DNA from: Trebonia sp963822615
GTDB taxonomy: Bacteria; Actinomycetota; Actinomycetes; Streptosporangiales; Streptosporangiaceae
Length of the DNA stretch: 64,000 nucleotides
Assembly (NCBI GenBank): GCA_963822615.1
Contig: CAWGIM010000005.1
Coordinates: 54,485-118,484 of the forward strand
Direction of reading: 5' to 3'
In this document: one piece after another, positions 33,409 to 41,755 of the stretch
Layout: every line of letters starts with the position of its first letter
How positions within the stretch are numbered: position 1 is the stretch's first letter
Notes under the pieces: generated by a model
Database searches by the model: none
Seen by the model: only the letters and a program-made list of their open reading frames with translations
What the model was told of the DNA's origin: nothing
Position numbers and translations under genes: made by a program

Positions 33409-34583
33409 GTACCGTGACCGTCGGCGCCGAGCAGTTCCTAGACCAGGCCACCGAACGGGTGGGGCTGACTGACTTCGGCGACCTCCCCTTCCGCGAGGGG
33501 ATCGACGTCCTGCTCTGGTCTCTCCAGCACGAGTCAGGCCAGCCGCCCGAGCGGGTGGCCTCGGTGGCCGAGAGCCTCCTGCTGCCCGCCCTGGTGAAGC
33601 GGCTGCGGCTGGTCGACGACCGCAAGCGCTACCCGGAGATCGCCGGGCAGCAGGTCCGGGCGCCGATCGTGATCACCGGGCTGCCGCGCACCGGCTCGAC
33701 CCACCTGCAGGCGCTGCTCGCCACCCGGCCCGGTGCCCGCTCGCCCCAGGAGTGGGAGATGCGGCTGCCGTCCCCGCCGCCGCAGGCCGCTACCGCTGAC
33801 ACCGACCCGCGCATCGCCGAGGTACAGGCGGCCATCGACGGCCGGGCCGGCGCCGCCCGGCTGCAGAGCATCCACCCGTACGGCGCCCGGCGGCCCGAGC
33901 AGTGCCTCGGCCTCATCGACTGGAGCTTCGCCAACAACACCTACCTGGCCTACCAGCGGATCCCCAGCTACTACGAGTGGTACCTCAACCTGGACCAGCG
34001 CGTGGTCTACGAGCACCACAAGCGGTTCCTGCAGCACCTGCAGTTCCGCAACCCGGGGGAGTGGGTGCTCAAGTGGCCCAAGCACCTGTTCGGCCTGGAC
34101 GCGCTGCTCGAGGTCTACCCGGACGCCCGGATCGTCTGGACGCACCGGGACCCGGTCCGGGTCGTCCCGTCCGCGGTCAGCTTCGTCGGCACCCTGCGCT
34201 CGATGAACAGCCCGCTGTTCGACCCGCGGCGGTTCGGCGCCGAGTGGAGTGCCCTGGAGGAGATGGCCCTGCACCGCGGCCTGGAGGCCCGCGGCCGCGC
34301 GGGCGACCATCAGTTCGTCGACGTGCAGTACAACGACCTGATCACCGACCCGGTGGCCGAAGTGGGCCGGATCTACCAGCGGCTCGGCATCCCGGCCGAC
34401 GACGAGACGCTGCGCCGGGTGGGCGACTTCCAGGAGGAGAACCCGCAGGGCAAGCACGGCGCCCACGAGTACACGCCGGAGCAGTTCGGCTTCGACCCGG
34501 CCCTCGTCAAGCGCCGCTTCGCCGCCTACACCGAGCGGTTCGGTATCGAGCCAGACCGCCCCCGTTCGGGAAAGAGGGCATGA
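33405..34583 (+). CDS. sulfotransferase family protein
   Basis: A 392-residue protein with the PAPS P-loop ITGLPRTGSTHLQALLAT (about residues 85-102) and the 3'-phosphate motif VWTHRDPVRVVPSAVSF (about 243-259). The Trp-Asp rich helical middle (YYEWYLNLDQR) is typical of the bacterial Sulfotransfer_3-like group, often found in steroid or lipid catabolic clusters with unproven activity. GTGA overlap with the epimerase and ATGA overlap with the dehydrogenase show tight coupling. Confidence 0.88.
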   Translation: MSTVTVGAEQFLDQATERVGLTDFGDLPFREGIDVLLWSLQHESGQPPERVASVAESLLLPALVKRLRLVDDRKRYPEIAGQQVRAPIVITGLPRTGSTHLQALLATRPGARSPQEWEMRLPSPPPQAATADTDPRIAEVQAAIDGRAGAARLQSIHPYGARRPEQCLGLIDWSFANNTYLAYQRIPSYYEWYLNLDQRVVYEHHKRFLQHLQFRNPGEWVLKWPKHLFGLDALLEVYPDARIVWTHRDPVRVVPSAVSFVGTLRSMNSPLFDPRRFGAEWSALEEMALHRGLEARGRAGDHQFVDVQYNDLITDPVAEVGRIYQRLGIPADDETLRRVGDFQEENPQGKHGAHEYTPEQFGFDPALVKRRFAAYTERFGIEPDRPRSGKRA

Positions 34584-35692
34584 GAAACGGCGTGCGGGCC
34601 GCGGTGCTGACCGCGGCCGAGACCCTCGAGGTCCAGACGTTCCCGGTCCCCGCGCTCGGCGCGGACGACGCCCTCATCCGCATCGAGGTGTGCGGCCTCG
34701 GCGGTAGCGACGTCACCCAGTACCTGGGCAGGCTCCGCCCCTCAAGCACGGTGTACCCGCTGATCATGGGGCACGTGTTCGTCGGCGTGGTCGAGTCGGT
34801 GGGCGCGCGGGCGGCTAAGCGCTGGCGGGTGTCGCCGGGCGACCGGGTGGTGACCGAGGCGATCGTGCCCTGCTGGGCCTGCCGGCACTGCGTCAGCGGT
34901 CACTACTCGCTCTGCGACGCAGGCCCCGACCTGCTCAGGTACGGGCTGGTGTCGGCCGAGCGGGAGCCGTCGCTGTGGGGCGGCTTCGCCGAGCTGGCCT
35001 ACGTACCGCAGGGCGCGCTGCTGCACCGGGTCTCGCCCGCCGCCCCGCTCGACGCCCTCGCCCTGGTGAACTCGATCGCCTCCGGCATCCGCTGGGCCGC
35101 CGACCTGCCTGGGTTCCGCGTCGGCGAGACCGGCCTGGTGCTCGGCCCCGGGCAGCGCGGGCTGGCCTGCGCGCTGGCGATGAAGCGGGCGGGTGCGGAC
35201 CAGGTCATCATCACCGGGCGGTCAGCCGACGCCCACAAGCTGGAGGTCGCCAGGCGGTGGGGCGTCGACGTGGTGGTCGACGTGGACGCCGAGGACGTGG
35301 TGGACGTGGTGCGGCACGCGACCGGCGGCGCCATGGCGGACGTGGTGGTGGACGCCTCGGCGGTCGCCACCAAGCCGGTGACCGACGCGATCAAGGCGGT
35401 CCGCAAGGACGGCCGCATCGTGCTGATCGGGCTCAAGCGCGGCCAGCCGGTGCCCGACTTGGTAGTCGACGAGCTGGTGTACAAGGCGGTGACGGTCATC
35501 GGCGCGATGGCGGCCGACTACTCAAGTTTTGAGCGGGCCTGCCGGGTGATCGAGCGCCACGGCGACCTCATCGCGCAGGCCAACACCCACGCGTTCCGGC
35601 TCGACCAGGTGGAGCAGGCCATCCACACGCTGGCGGGGGAAGTCCCGGGCGCCGACGCGATCGGCGTGTCGATCGAGCCTGGCCGGGCGTAA
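34580..35692 (+). CDS. zinc-type alcohol dehydrogenase (MDR) with altered zinc ligand
   Basis: A 370-residue medium-chain dehydrogenase. The structural zinc loop has four Cys in CWACRHCVSGHYSLC (about residues 95-109). At the catalytic zinc, Cys (CGLGGSDV) and His (MGHVFVGVVESVG) are present, but the Glu of the usual GHE is Val. The nucleotide fold appears as LVLGPGQRGLACALAMKRAG. The substrate is probably an alcohol intermediate of the operon. The missing Glu is unusual, since it takes part in zinc exchange in this family. Confidence 0.87.
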   Translation: MRNGVRAAVLTAAETLEVQTFPVPALGADDALIRIEVCGLGGSDVTQYLGRLRPSSTVYPLIMGHVFVGVVESVGARAAKRWRVSPGDRVVTEAIVPCWACRHCVSGHYSLCDAGPDLLRYGLVSAEREPSLWGGFAELAYVPQGALLHRVSPAAPLDALALVNSIASGIRWAADLPGFRVGETGLVLGPGQRGLACALAMKRAGADQVIITGRSADAHKLEVARRWGVDVVVDVDAEDVVDVVRHATGGAMADVVVDASAVATKPVTDAIKAVRKDGRIVLIGLKRGQPVPDLVVDELVYKAVTVIGAMAADYSSFERACRVIERHGDLIAQANTHAFRLDQVEQAIHTLAGEVPGADAIGVSIEPGRA

Positions 35693-35716
35693 TCCAAGTC
35701 TCAAGGAGGAGTACTC

Positions 35717-36541
35717 ATGATTCCTGATTTCACTGACACCGCGCTGGCTCAGCTGTGGTCGCTGGAGGGCCGCGTGGCCGTCGTCACCGGCGGCGGCAGC
35801 GGGATGGGCCAGGCGACCTCGCTGCGGCTGGCCGAGGCGGGCGCGGCCACCGTGGTGGCCGACATCGACCCGGCCAAGGCGGAGGAGACCGTCGCCCTGA
35901 TCGGCAAGCGCACGCCCGGCGCCAAGGCGGTCGCGCTGACGGTCGACGTGACCGACCCGGACTCGGTCCGCGCGCTCGGCCAGTCGGTCGATGACCAGTT
36001 CGGCGGCATCGACATCTGGGTGAACACCGCCTGGCTGAGCTCGAGCGGCAGCATCGCCGAGTACTCCGACGAGATGTGGCGCAAGGGGATCGGGGTCAAC
36101 CTCGACGGCTCCTTCTACACCGCCCGCGAGGCGGCCCAGCGGATGCTGGCGGCCGGCCGCCGCGGTGTCATCATCCTGGTCACCTCGGGCAGCGCGCACC
36201 ACGGCCGGGCCCGGCGCTACCAGTACGTGGCGGCCAAGCACGGCACCCTCGGCCTGGTGAAGAGCCTGGCACTGGAACTGGGCCCGGCCGGCATCCGGGC
36301 GGTCGCCATCGCCCCGGCCGCCACCGACACCCCCGGCTACCGGGTCGCCCCGACCAAGTTCTCCGGCGCGGACGCCGCGCAGGCCAAGCGGATGCTGGAC
36401 GACACCATCGCCAAGATGGCGCTCGGCCGCCTCGGCCAGGCCGACGACATCGCCCGCGCGGCCGTGTTCGCGGCCAGCGACATGGCCGCCTTCATCACCG
36501 GCAGCACTATCCACGTCGACGGCGGCGTGGACGCCACGTGA
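35717..36541 (+). CDS. SDR family oxidoreductase, tandem copy 1
   Basis: A 274-residue SDR with TGGGSGMG (about residues 26-33), LVTSGSAHHG as the Ser region and YVAAK. The strand-four motif is NTAW instead of NNAG. ADID indicates NAD. It is preceded by AAGGAGG and followed with a GTGA overlap by a very similar copy. Much of the middle (VALTVDVTDPDSVRALGQ, FYTAREAAQRMLA, RRGVIILVTSGSAHHGRARR) is identical between the copies. Confidence 0.9.
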   Translation: MIPDFTDTALAQLWSLEGRVAVVTGGGSGMGQATSLRLAEAGAATVVADIDPAKAEETVALIGKRTPGAKAVALTVDVTDPDSVRALGQSVDDQFGGIDIWVNTAWLSSSGSIAEYSDEMWRKGIGVNLDGSFYTAREAAQRMLAAGRRGVIILVTSGSAHHGRARRYQYVAAKHGTLGLVKSLALELGPAGIRAVAIAPAATDTPGYRVAPTKFSGADAAQAKRMLDDTIAKMALGRLGQADDIARAAVFAASDMAAFITGSTIHVDGGVDAT

Positions 36542-37389
36542 CGTCCGGCACCCCTGACTTCACCGGCACCCCTGACTTCACCGGCACCCCGCTGAATGAG
36601 CTGTGGTCGCTCGGGGGCCGGGTCGCGGTCGTCACCGGCGGCAGCGCGGGCATCGGCCAGGCGACCTCCCTGCGCCTGGCCGAGGCGGGCGCGACCACCG
36701 TGGTGGCCAGCCGCGACCTGGCCAAGGGGGAGGAGACCGTCGCCCTGATCGGCAAGCGCGCGCCCGGCGCCAAGGCGGTCGCGCTGACGGTCGACGTGAC
36801 CGACCCGGACTCGGTCCGGGCGCTCGGCCAGGCGGTGACGGAACGCTTCGGCGGCATCGACATCTGGGTGAACAGCGCCTGGCTGAGCTCAAGCGGCGGC
36901 ATCGCCGATTACCCCGACGAGCTGTGGCGGCAGGGGCTGGCGGTCAACCTGGACGGCCCCTTCTACACCGCCCGCGAGGCGGCCCAGCGGATGCTGGCGG
37001 GCGGCCGCCGCGGTGTCATCATCCTGGTCACCTCGGGCAGCGCGCACCACGGCCGGGCCCGGCGCTACCAGTACGTGGCGGGTAAGCACGGTACCCTCGG
37101 CCTGGTGAAGAGCCTGGCGCTGGAACTGGGCCCGGCCGGCATCCGGGTGCTGGCGGTAGCACCCGCGGCGACCGACACGCCCGGCTTCCGGGCGGCGCCG
37201 GCCCGGTTCAGCGGCGCCGACGCCGACCAGGCCAGGAAGCTGGTCGACGACACGATCGCCAAGATGTCGCTCGGCCGCCTGGCCCAGGCCGACGACGTCG
37301 CCCGGGCGGTGCTGTTCGCGGCCAGCGACATGGCCGCCTTCATCACCGGCAGCACCATCCACGCGGACGGGGGCGTCGACGCCACGTGA
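36538..37389 (+). CDS. SDR family oxidoreductase, tandem copy 2
   Basis: A 283-residue paralogue of the preceding SDR: TGGSAGIG, NSAW, the same Ser region and YVAGK. ASRD replaces ADID after strand two, suggesting a preference for NADP in this copy. The N-terminus is longer because an 18-bp unit (encoding GTPDFT) is repeated. The GTG start overlaps the stop of copy 1, and its own stop overlaps the GTG of the SnoaL-like gene. Confidence 0.9.
   Translation: MTSGTPDFTGTPDFTGTPLNELWSLGGRVAVVTGGSAGIGQATSLRLAEAGATTVVASRDLAKGEETVALIGKRAPGAKAVALTVDVTDPDSVRALGQAVTERFGGIDIWVNSAWLSSSGGIADYPDELWRQGLAVNLDGPFYTAREAAQRMLAGGRRGVIILVTSGSAHHGRARRYQYVAGKHGTLGLVKSLALELGPAGIRVLAVAPAATDTPGFRAAPARFSGADADQARKLVDDTIAKMSLGRLAQADDVARAVLFAASDMAAFITGSTIHADGGVDAT
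36545..36590. repeat. 18-bp tandem repeat in the SDR copy 2 start
   Basis: The unit CCGGCACCCCTGACTTCA occurs twice in full (36545-36562, 36563-36580) plus ten bases of a third. It lengthens the N-terminus by Gly-Thr-Pro-Asp-Phe-Thr repeats and is likely a slippage product. Confidence 0.85.
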
Positions 37390-37841
37390 CCGTGCCGATG
37401 TCCCCCGTCGAGCAGGTGCTCAGCCAGCTGAGCCTGCAGAAATGGGCGGTCGACGCCCGCGACGCCGAACTGCTGTACCGCCTCTACACCGCCGACTGCG
37501 AGCAGGTGACCTACCGCGGCGGCCCGCAGGGGCGGCAGGAGGTCGCCCGGGCCCGCGGGCGCGACCAGGTAGTCGGCGTCGTCGTGGCGAGCTGGGAGCG
37601 GACCGCCGCGACCTGGTACCCCGGCTCGATGATCCACCAGATCGGCAGCTGCGTCACCGAGCCGGCCGGCCCAGGGCGGATCCGCTGCCGGTCCTACGCC
37701 TCGTTCCTGGCCCTCGACGAGGCCGACACCGCGGTGCTCAAGGGCTACGGCACCTACGATGACATCTGGGCGCTTGACGCGGGTGAGTGGCGGCTGGCCT
37801 ACCGGGAGACGGTCACGTTCGGCTTCCCGCCGCGCCGCTGA
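37386..37841 (+). CDS. SnoaL-like / NTF2-fold protein
   Basis: A 151-residue protein of the NTF2 fold: helical start with LSLQKWAVDARDAELLYRLY, then strands including CEQVTYRGG, SMIHQIGSCVTEP, CRSYASFLAL and WRLAYRETVTFGF. Related small proteins act as hydroxylase subunits, dehydratases or isomerases on ring substrates. The GTG overlaps the stop of the SDR upstream. The last gene of the operon (SDR) begins 28 bases later. Confidence 0.8.
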   Translation: MTVPMSPVEQVLSQLSLQKWAVDARDAELLYRLYTADCEQVTYRGGPQGRQEVARARGRDQVVGVVVASWERTAATWYPGSMIHQIGSCVTEPAGPGRIRCRSYASFLALDEADTAVLKGYGTYDDIWALDAGEWRLAYRETVTFGFPPRR

Positions 37842-37869
37842 CCGGGAGCACGAGTCGAAGGAGCGGGCG

Positions 37870-38631
37870 ATGAAGACCGAGCCGGGACGGGTCGCCGTGG
37901 TCACCGGGGGAGCCAGCGGTATCGGGCTCGCGCTGGCGGCCGAGGCCGCCCGCCGCGGCATGCAGGTGGTCATCGCCGACGTCCGCGGCGACGCCCTGGA
38001 GGAGGCCTCCGACCAGGTGGCCGCCGCCCGGCCGGACCAGCGGGGGGCGGTGATGGCGGTCAACGCCGACGTTTCCCGGCCGCGCGACGTCGAGCTGCTG
38101 GCCGAGGCCGCCAGCCGCCTCGGGCCGGTCCAGCTGGTCTGCTCCAACGCCGGGATCGTCCCGTCGGGCCGGGCCTGGGAGCTGCCGGCCGACGACTGGG
38201 ACCGGGTGCTCGCGGTCAACTTCATGGCCACCGTGCACCTGCTGCGCGCGTTCGTGCCCCGGCTGATCGAGGCCGGGCAGCCGGCCCAGCTCCTGGTCAC
38301 CGGGTCGATGGCGTCGGTCACCGCGCACGCCGGGATCAGCCCCTACGTGGCCGCCAAGCACGCGCTGCTCGGGCTGTGCGAGACGGTCAACCAGGAGCTG
38401 GCGCAGGCCGCGGCCGACGTCCGGGTCACCCTGCTGCTGCCGGGCAAGGTGGCCACCGGGATGAGCCGGGCCGACTACCCCGACGCGATCTCACCCGGCG
38501 AGGCGGCCCGGATCGCGTTCGCGGCGGTCGAGCGCCGCCAGCCGGTCGCGTTCACCCACGCCGACCGCATCCCCGAGGTCGAGCGCCGCTTCGCCGCGAT
38601 CGTGGACGGCGGCCGCCAGGGGGCCGGCTAG
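37870..38631 (+). CDS. SDR family oxidoreductase
   Basis: A 253-residue classical SDR with TGGASGIG (residues 12-19), SNAGIVPSG, TGSMASVTAHAG and YVAAK. Asp in IADVRG suggests NAD. The ATG has AAGGAG seven bases upstream. It closes the operon begun at 32479. Confidence 0.9.
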   Translation: MKTEPGRVAVVTGGASGIGLALAAEAARRGMQVVIADVRGDALEEASDQVAAARPDQRGAVMAVNADVSRPRDVELLAEAASRLGPVQLVCSNAGIVPSGRAWELPADDWDRVLAVNFMATVHLLRAFVPRLIEAGQPAQLLVTGSMASVTAHAGISPYVAAKHALLGLCETVNQELAQAAADVRVTLLLPGKVATGMSRADYPDAISPGEAARIAFAAVERRQPVAFTHADRIPEVERRFAAIVDGGRQGAG

Positions 38632-38729
38632 CTGACCACCGCCGCCGCGGCACCGGCGGCGGGAAGATCGCCGCCCGGCCCCTTGTTGTTTCCCCTGGTA
38701 GGCGGGGTTGACTGGCTGGCGATGATTGC

Positions 38730-39200
38730 GTGGGGAGTGCTTACTTGGTGCGGACGGGCGAAGGGCGTACGGCCGACGGGGACGGACCTGCCTCCGGGCC
38801 GCCTTCGATGGAGGAGAAGCGCTCCCGGGGCAGCAGGCTGCTCTGGGGCGTCGACCGCTGGACAGGGGCCCCGCTGACGGCGGTCACCGTGCTGGCGGCC
38901 GGCATCGCGTGGGTGGCCCTGAGCGTGGTCTTCGACTTCCCGGATCAGTGGGAGAGGATCTTCCAGACGATGGTCGCCGCGGTAACGGTGGTCATGGTGT
39001 TCGTCATCCAGCACACGCAGGCGCGCCATCAGGCGGCCACCCAGCGCAAGCTCGACGAGATACTGCGGGTGCTCCCGGACGCGGACAACTCGCTGCTCGC
39101 GTTCGAGCACGCCTCCGACGACGAGCTGCGCGCCGCCCGTGAGCAGCATCAGCAGATCCGGCAGAACGCGCTGCAGGAACTGGAAGAGCACCCTAGCTAA
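38730..39200 (+). CDS. small membrane protein, low-affinity iron permease-like
   Basis: A 156-residue protein with two predicted membrane helices (APLTAVTVLAAGIAWVALSV; MVAAVTVVMVFVIQHTQ) followed by QATQRKLDEILR and an acidic helix. FVIQHTQ...RKLDEILR is a mark of the PF04120 family named after yeast Fet4; bacterial members have no proven transport role. The N-terminal 25 residues are polar. Starts at GTG 38730 or GTG 38748; the latter has GGGGAG ten bases upstream. Confidence 0.75.
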   Translation: MGSAYLVRTGEGRTADGDGPASGPPSMEEKRSRGSRLLWGVDRWTGAPLTAVTVLAAGIAWVALSVVFDFPDQWERIFQTMVAAVTVVMVFVIQHTQARHQAATQRKLDEILRVLPDADNSLLAFEHASDDELRAAREQHQQIRQNALQELEEHPS

Positions 39201-39268
39201 CCGCGAACGGGGTCACGCGACCGCCGCCTGCCCGCCTCAGGGGCTGCGCGCCTCAGGGACTGCCCGCC

Positions 39269-40765
39269 TCAGGGGCTGGCCGGCCAGGTGTGAACGGGCG
39301 CGTTGGCGTGCATGTGATCGATGTAGCGCTCGGTCATCTGCGACAGCGCTTCCGCCCGGCTGGCCCCGCGCCGGGTGAGCCCGGCCACCATGCCGATCTG
39401 CCAGGCGGCCCCGGTCTGGCCGGTGCGGCAGCGCTGCTCGATGATGCCAAGCAGCCGGTCGGCGCTGTGCTGGCTGACGCCCCAGTCGCGCAGGCCAGCT
39501 CGCGCGAGCGGCAGCAGGTGGCCGAGCACCAGCTCGGCCGCCGGGACCTCGCCAAGACCGGGCCACCGCAGCCGGGCATCCAGGCCGTAGCGCGCGGCAG
39601 CCCGCAGGTTGCCGGCCGCGGCCGCGAACGGCAGCTCGGCCCAGACCGGGTCCGGCGCCTCGGCCAGGGCGTGCACCAGGCCGTAGTAGAAGGCGGCGTT
39701 GGCCAGGACGTCGGCCACCGAGGGACCGGAGGGCAGGACCCGGTTCTCCACCCGTAGGTGCGGCCGGCCGTCGGCGGCGGCGTAGACCGGGCGGTTCCAG
39801 CGGTAGACCGTCCCGTTATGCAGGCTCAGCTCGCCCAGCTCCGGGATGACGCCGCCCGCCAGGGCCTCCGCCGGGTCCTCGTCGTCGCAGATCGGCAGCA
39901 GGGCCGGGAAGAACTCGACGTTCTCCTCGAACAAGTCGAGCACTGAGGTGATCCAGCGCTCACCGAACCACACCCGCGGCCGCACCCCCTGCCGCTTCTG
40001 CTGCTCCCGGCGGGTGTCGGTGGCCTGCTGGAACAGGGTGATCCTGGTCTCCTGCCAGAGCTGCCGGCCGAACAGGAACGGGGAGTTGGCGGCGACCGCG
40101 ACCTGCACCCCGGCGATGGCCTGGGCGGCGTTCCAGTAGCGGGCGAAGGCATCCGGGCTGACCCGCAGGTGCAGCTGCACGCTGGTGCAGGCGGCCTCGG
40201 GGGTGATGCTGTCGGCGGACGTCAGCAACTGCTCCGCACCGTCGATTTCGATGCGGATGTCTTCGCCCCGGGCGGCGAAGATCTGCTCGTTCAGCACCCG
40301 GTAGCGGGCGTTGGCCGACAGCGTGCGCTCACTCAGGTGCTGCTCGCGCAGCGTGGGCAGGATGCCGACCATGACCAGGCGGCTGCCCGCGCCGCGGGCT
40401 TGGCCGTCAGCGGCGTTGAGGCGGTCCCTGACCTGCTGCTCCAGGTCGTCAAGGGCGGTCCCGGTCAGCTCACGGGGCGGCACGTTGATCTCCAGGTTGA
40501 ACCGCCCGAGCTCCGTCTCCCAGGCCGGATCGGTGATCGCGTCGAGCACCTGCGCGTTGCGCATGGACGGCGCCGTCTGCCCGCCCGCCAGGTTCAGCTC
40601 GATCTCCAGGCCGACCTGCGACGGGCCGGGCTCGAACATCCGCTCGCGCAGCATCCGGGCGAGCACGTCCAGCGAGCGCCGTAGCTTGTCCCCGTAGATT
40701 CGACGGTCCTCGCCGCTGATCTTGACCGGCTGGATGTCACGACCCATTCGGCTATTGTCACTCAT
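39269..40765 (-). CDS. glutamate-cysteine ligase family (GCS2-like) protein
   Basis: A 498-residue carboxylate-amine ligase-like protein. Marks are VGLEIELNLAGGQ (Glu-rich ATP/Mg strand, about residue 51), RFNLEINVPPREL, ACTSVQLHLRVSPDAFARYW and the late VENRVLPSGPSVADVLAN. Such enzymes ligate Glu to amines using ATP; several actinobacterial members have unknown products, and this need not make glutathione-type thiols. Starts at 40765 or 40747 are both possible. Monocistronic, convergent with the iron-permease-like gene. Confidence 0.85.
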   Translation of the reverse strand: MSDNSRMGRDIQPVKISGEDRRIYGDKLRRSLDVLARMLRERMFEPGPSQVGLEIELNLAGGQTAPSMRNAQVLDAITDPAWETELGRFNLEINVPPRELTGTALDDLEQQVRDRLNAADGQARGAGSRLVMVGILPTLREQHLSERTLSANARYRVLNEQIFAARGEDIRIEIDGAEQLLTSADSITPEAACTSVQLHLRVSPDAFARYWNAAQAIAGVQVAVAANSPFLFGRQLWQETRITLFQQATDTRREQQKRQGVRPRVWFGERWITSVLDLFEENVEFFPALLPICDDEDPAEALAGGVIPELGELSLHNGTVYRWNRPVYAAADGRPHLRVENRVLPSGPSVADVLANAAFYYGLVHALAEAPDPVWAELPFAAAAGNLRAAARYGLDARLRWPGLGEVPAAELVLGHLLPLARAGLRDWGVSQHSADRLLGIIEQRCRTGQTGAAWQIGMVAGLTRRGASRAEALSQMTERYIDHMHANAPVHTWPASP

Positions 40766-40845
40766 CCGCGGCGGTGACCAGTGCAGGCCGCATCGCGGCG
40801 CGGCGGCCTGCGGCGGTCATCCCGAGGCCGCCGGGCAGCCGGCCG

Positions 40846-41715
40846 TCAGCCGGCGCCGCTGCCCCACTGGCGGCCCAGTTCCGCGACCCAGCCGGCCGCC
40901 GCGGCCGGGTCGGCCGGCGGTTCACCGACGACGACGAGCTGGGTTACCCCGGTCCGGGCGAGTTCGGGCAGCATGGCGGGGCTGCCGTCGGTCAGGGACA
41001 CGGCCACGCTGAGCTCGCTGAGCGGCCGGCCGCGGGACCGGCAGTTCCGGTCCAGCGCACTGACCCGCCCGGCGACCGCGCCGGCCGGAAGGTTGAAACC
41101 GTACCAGCCGTCGGCGAAGGCCGCTGCGCGCCGGAGCGCGGCGTCGCTGTTGCCCCCCGCGACGACCGGGATCCGCCGCCCGCGCACCGGCTTGGGGTTG
41201 ACCCGCACCTGGTCGAAGCGGGTGAACTCACCGCTGAAGGAGGCGATGTCGGCCGACCACAGGGCCCGCATCGCCGCGACGTACTCGGCGGTGCGTTCCC
41301 CGCGCCGGGCGAACGGCACCCCCAGGGCGGCGAATTCCTCGGCTGACCAGCCGATGCCGACGCCCAGGGTCAGCCGCCCGGCCGAGAGCACGTCCAGCGT
41401 CGCCGCCTGCTTCGCCACCAGTACCGGGTTGTGCTCGGGGAGCAGCAGCACCCCCGTCGCCAGCCCGATCCGGCTGGTCACGGCGGCGGCGAAGCTCAGG
41501 CCGGTGAGCGGGTCGAGCCAGTCGGCGTCGGCCGGCACGGCGATCCGGCCGTCGGGGGAGTAGGGATAGCGGGACCTGGGCTGGTCGACCAGGACCACGT
41601 GCTCCCCCCACCACAAGGTGGCGAACCCGGCTGCCTCGGCCGCCGCCGCGACCGCCCGGATGACGCCGGGGCGCGCGCCGGCCCCGATCCCCAGTGCGTG
41701 CAGCCCCACTTGCAT
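40846..41715 (-). CDS. F420-type luciferase-like (LLM class) oxidoreductase
   Basis: A 289-residue TIM-barrel oxidoreductase. Family marks include AGFATLWWGEHVVL (about residues 29-42), LATGVLLLPEHNP, LTLGVGIGWSAEEFAALGV and VVAGGNSDAALRRAA. It differs from the 22890 protein, so the window holds three members of the class. Substrate unknown. It is preceded by GGGAGGAG and lies 41 bases before the carboxylesterase end on the same strand. Confidence 0.9.
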   Translation of the reverse strand: MQVGLHALGIGAGARPGVIRAVAAAAEAAGFATLWWGEHVVLVDQPRSRYPYSPDGRIAVPADADWLDPLTGLSFAAAVTSRIGLATGVLLLPEHNPVLVAKQAATLDVLSAGRLTLGVGIGWSAEEFAALGVPFARRGERTAEYVAAMRALWSADIASFSGEFTRFDQVRVNPKPVRGRRIPVVAGGNSDAALRRAAAFADGWYGFNLPAGAVAGRVSALDRNCRSRGRPLSELSVAVSLTDGSPAMLPELARTGVTQLVVVGEPPADPAAAAGWVAELGRQWGSGAG

Positions 41716-41755
41716 GCGCTCCTCCCGCTGGCGTTTATCCCCCGGCCGCCAGCGA

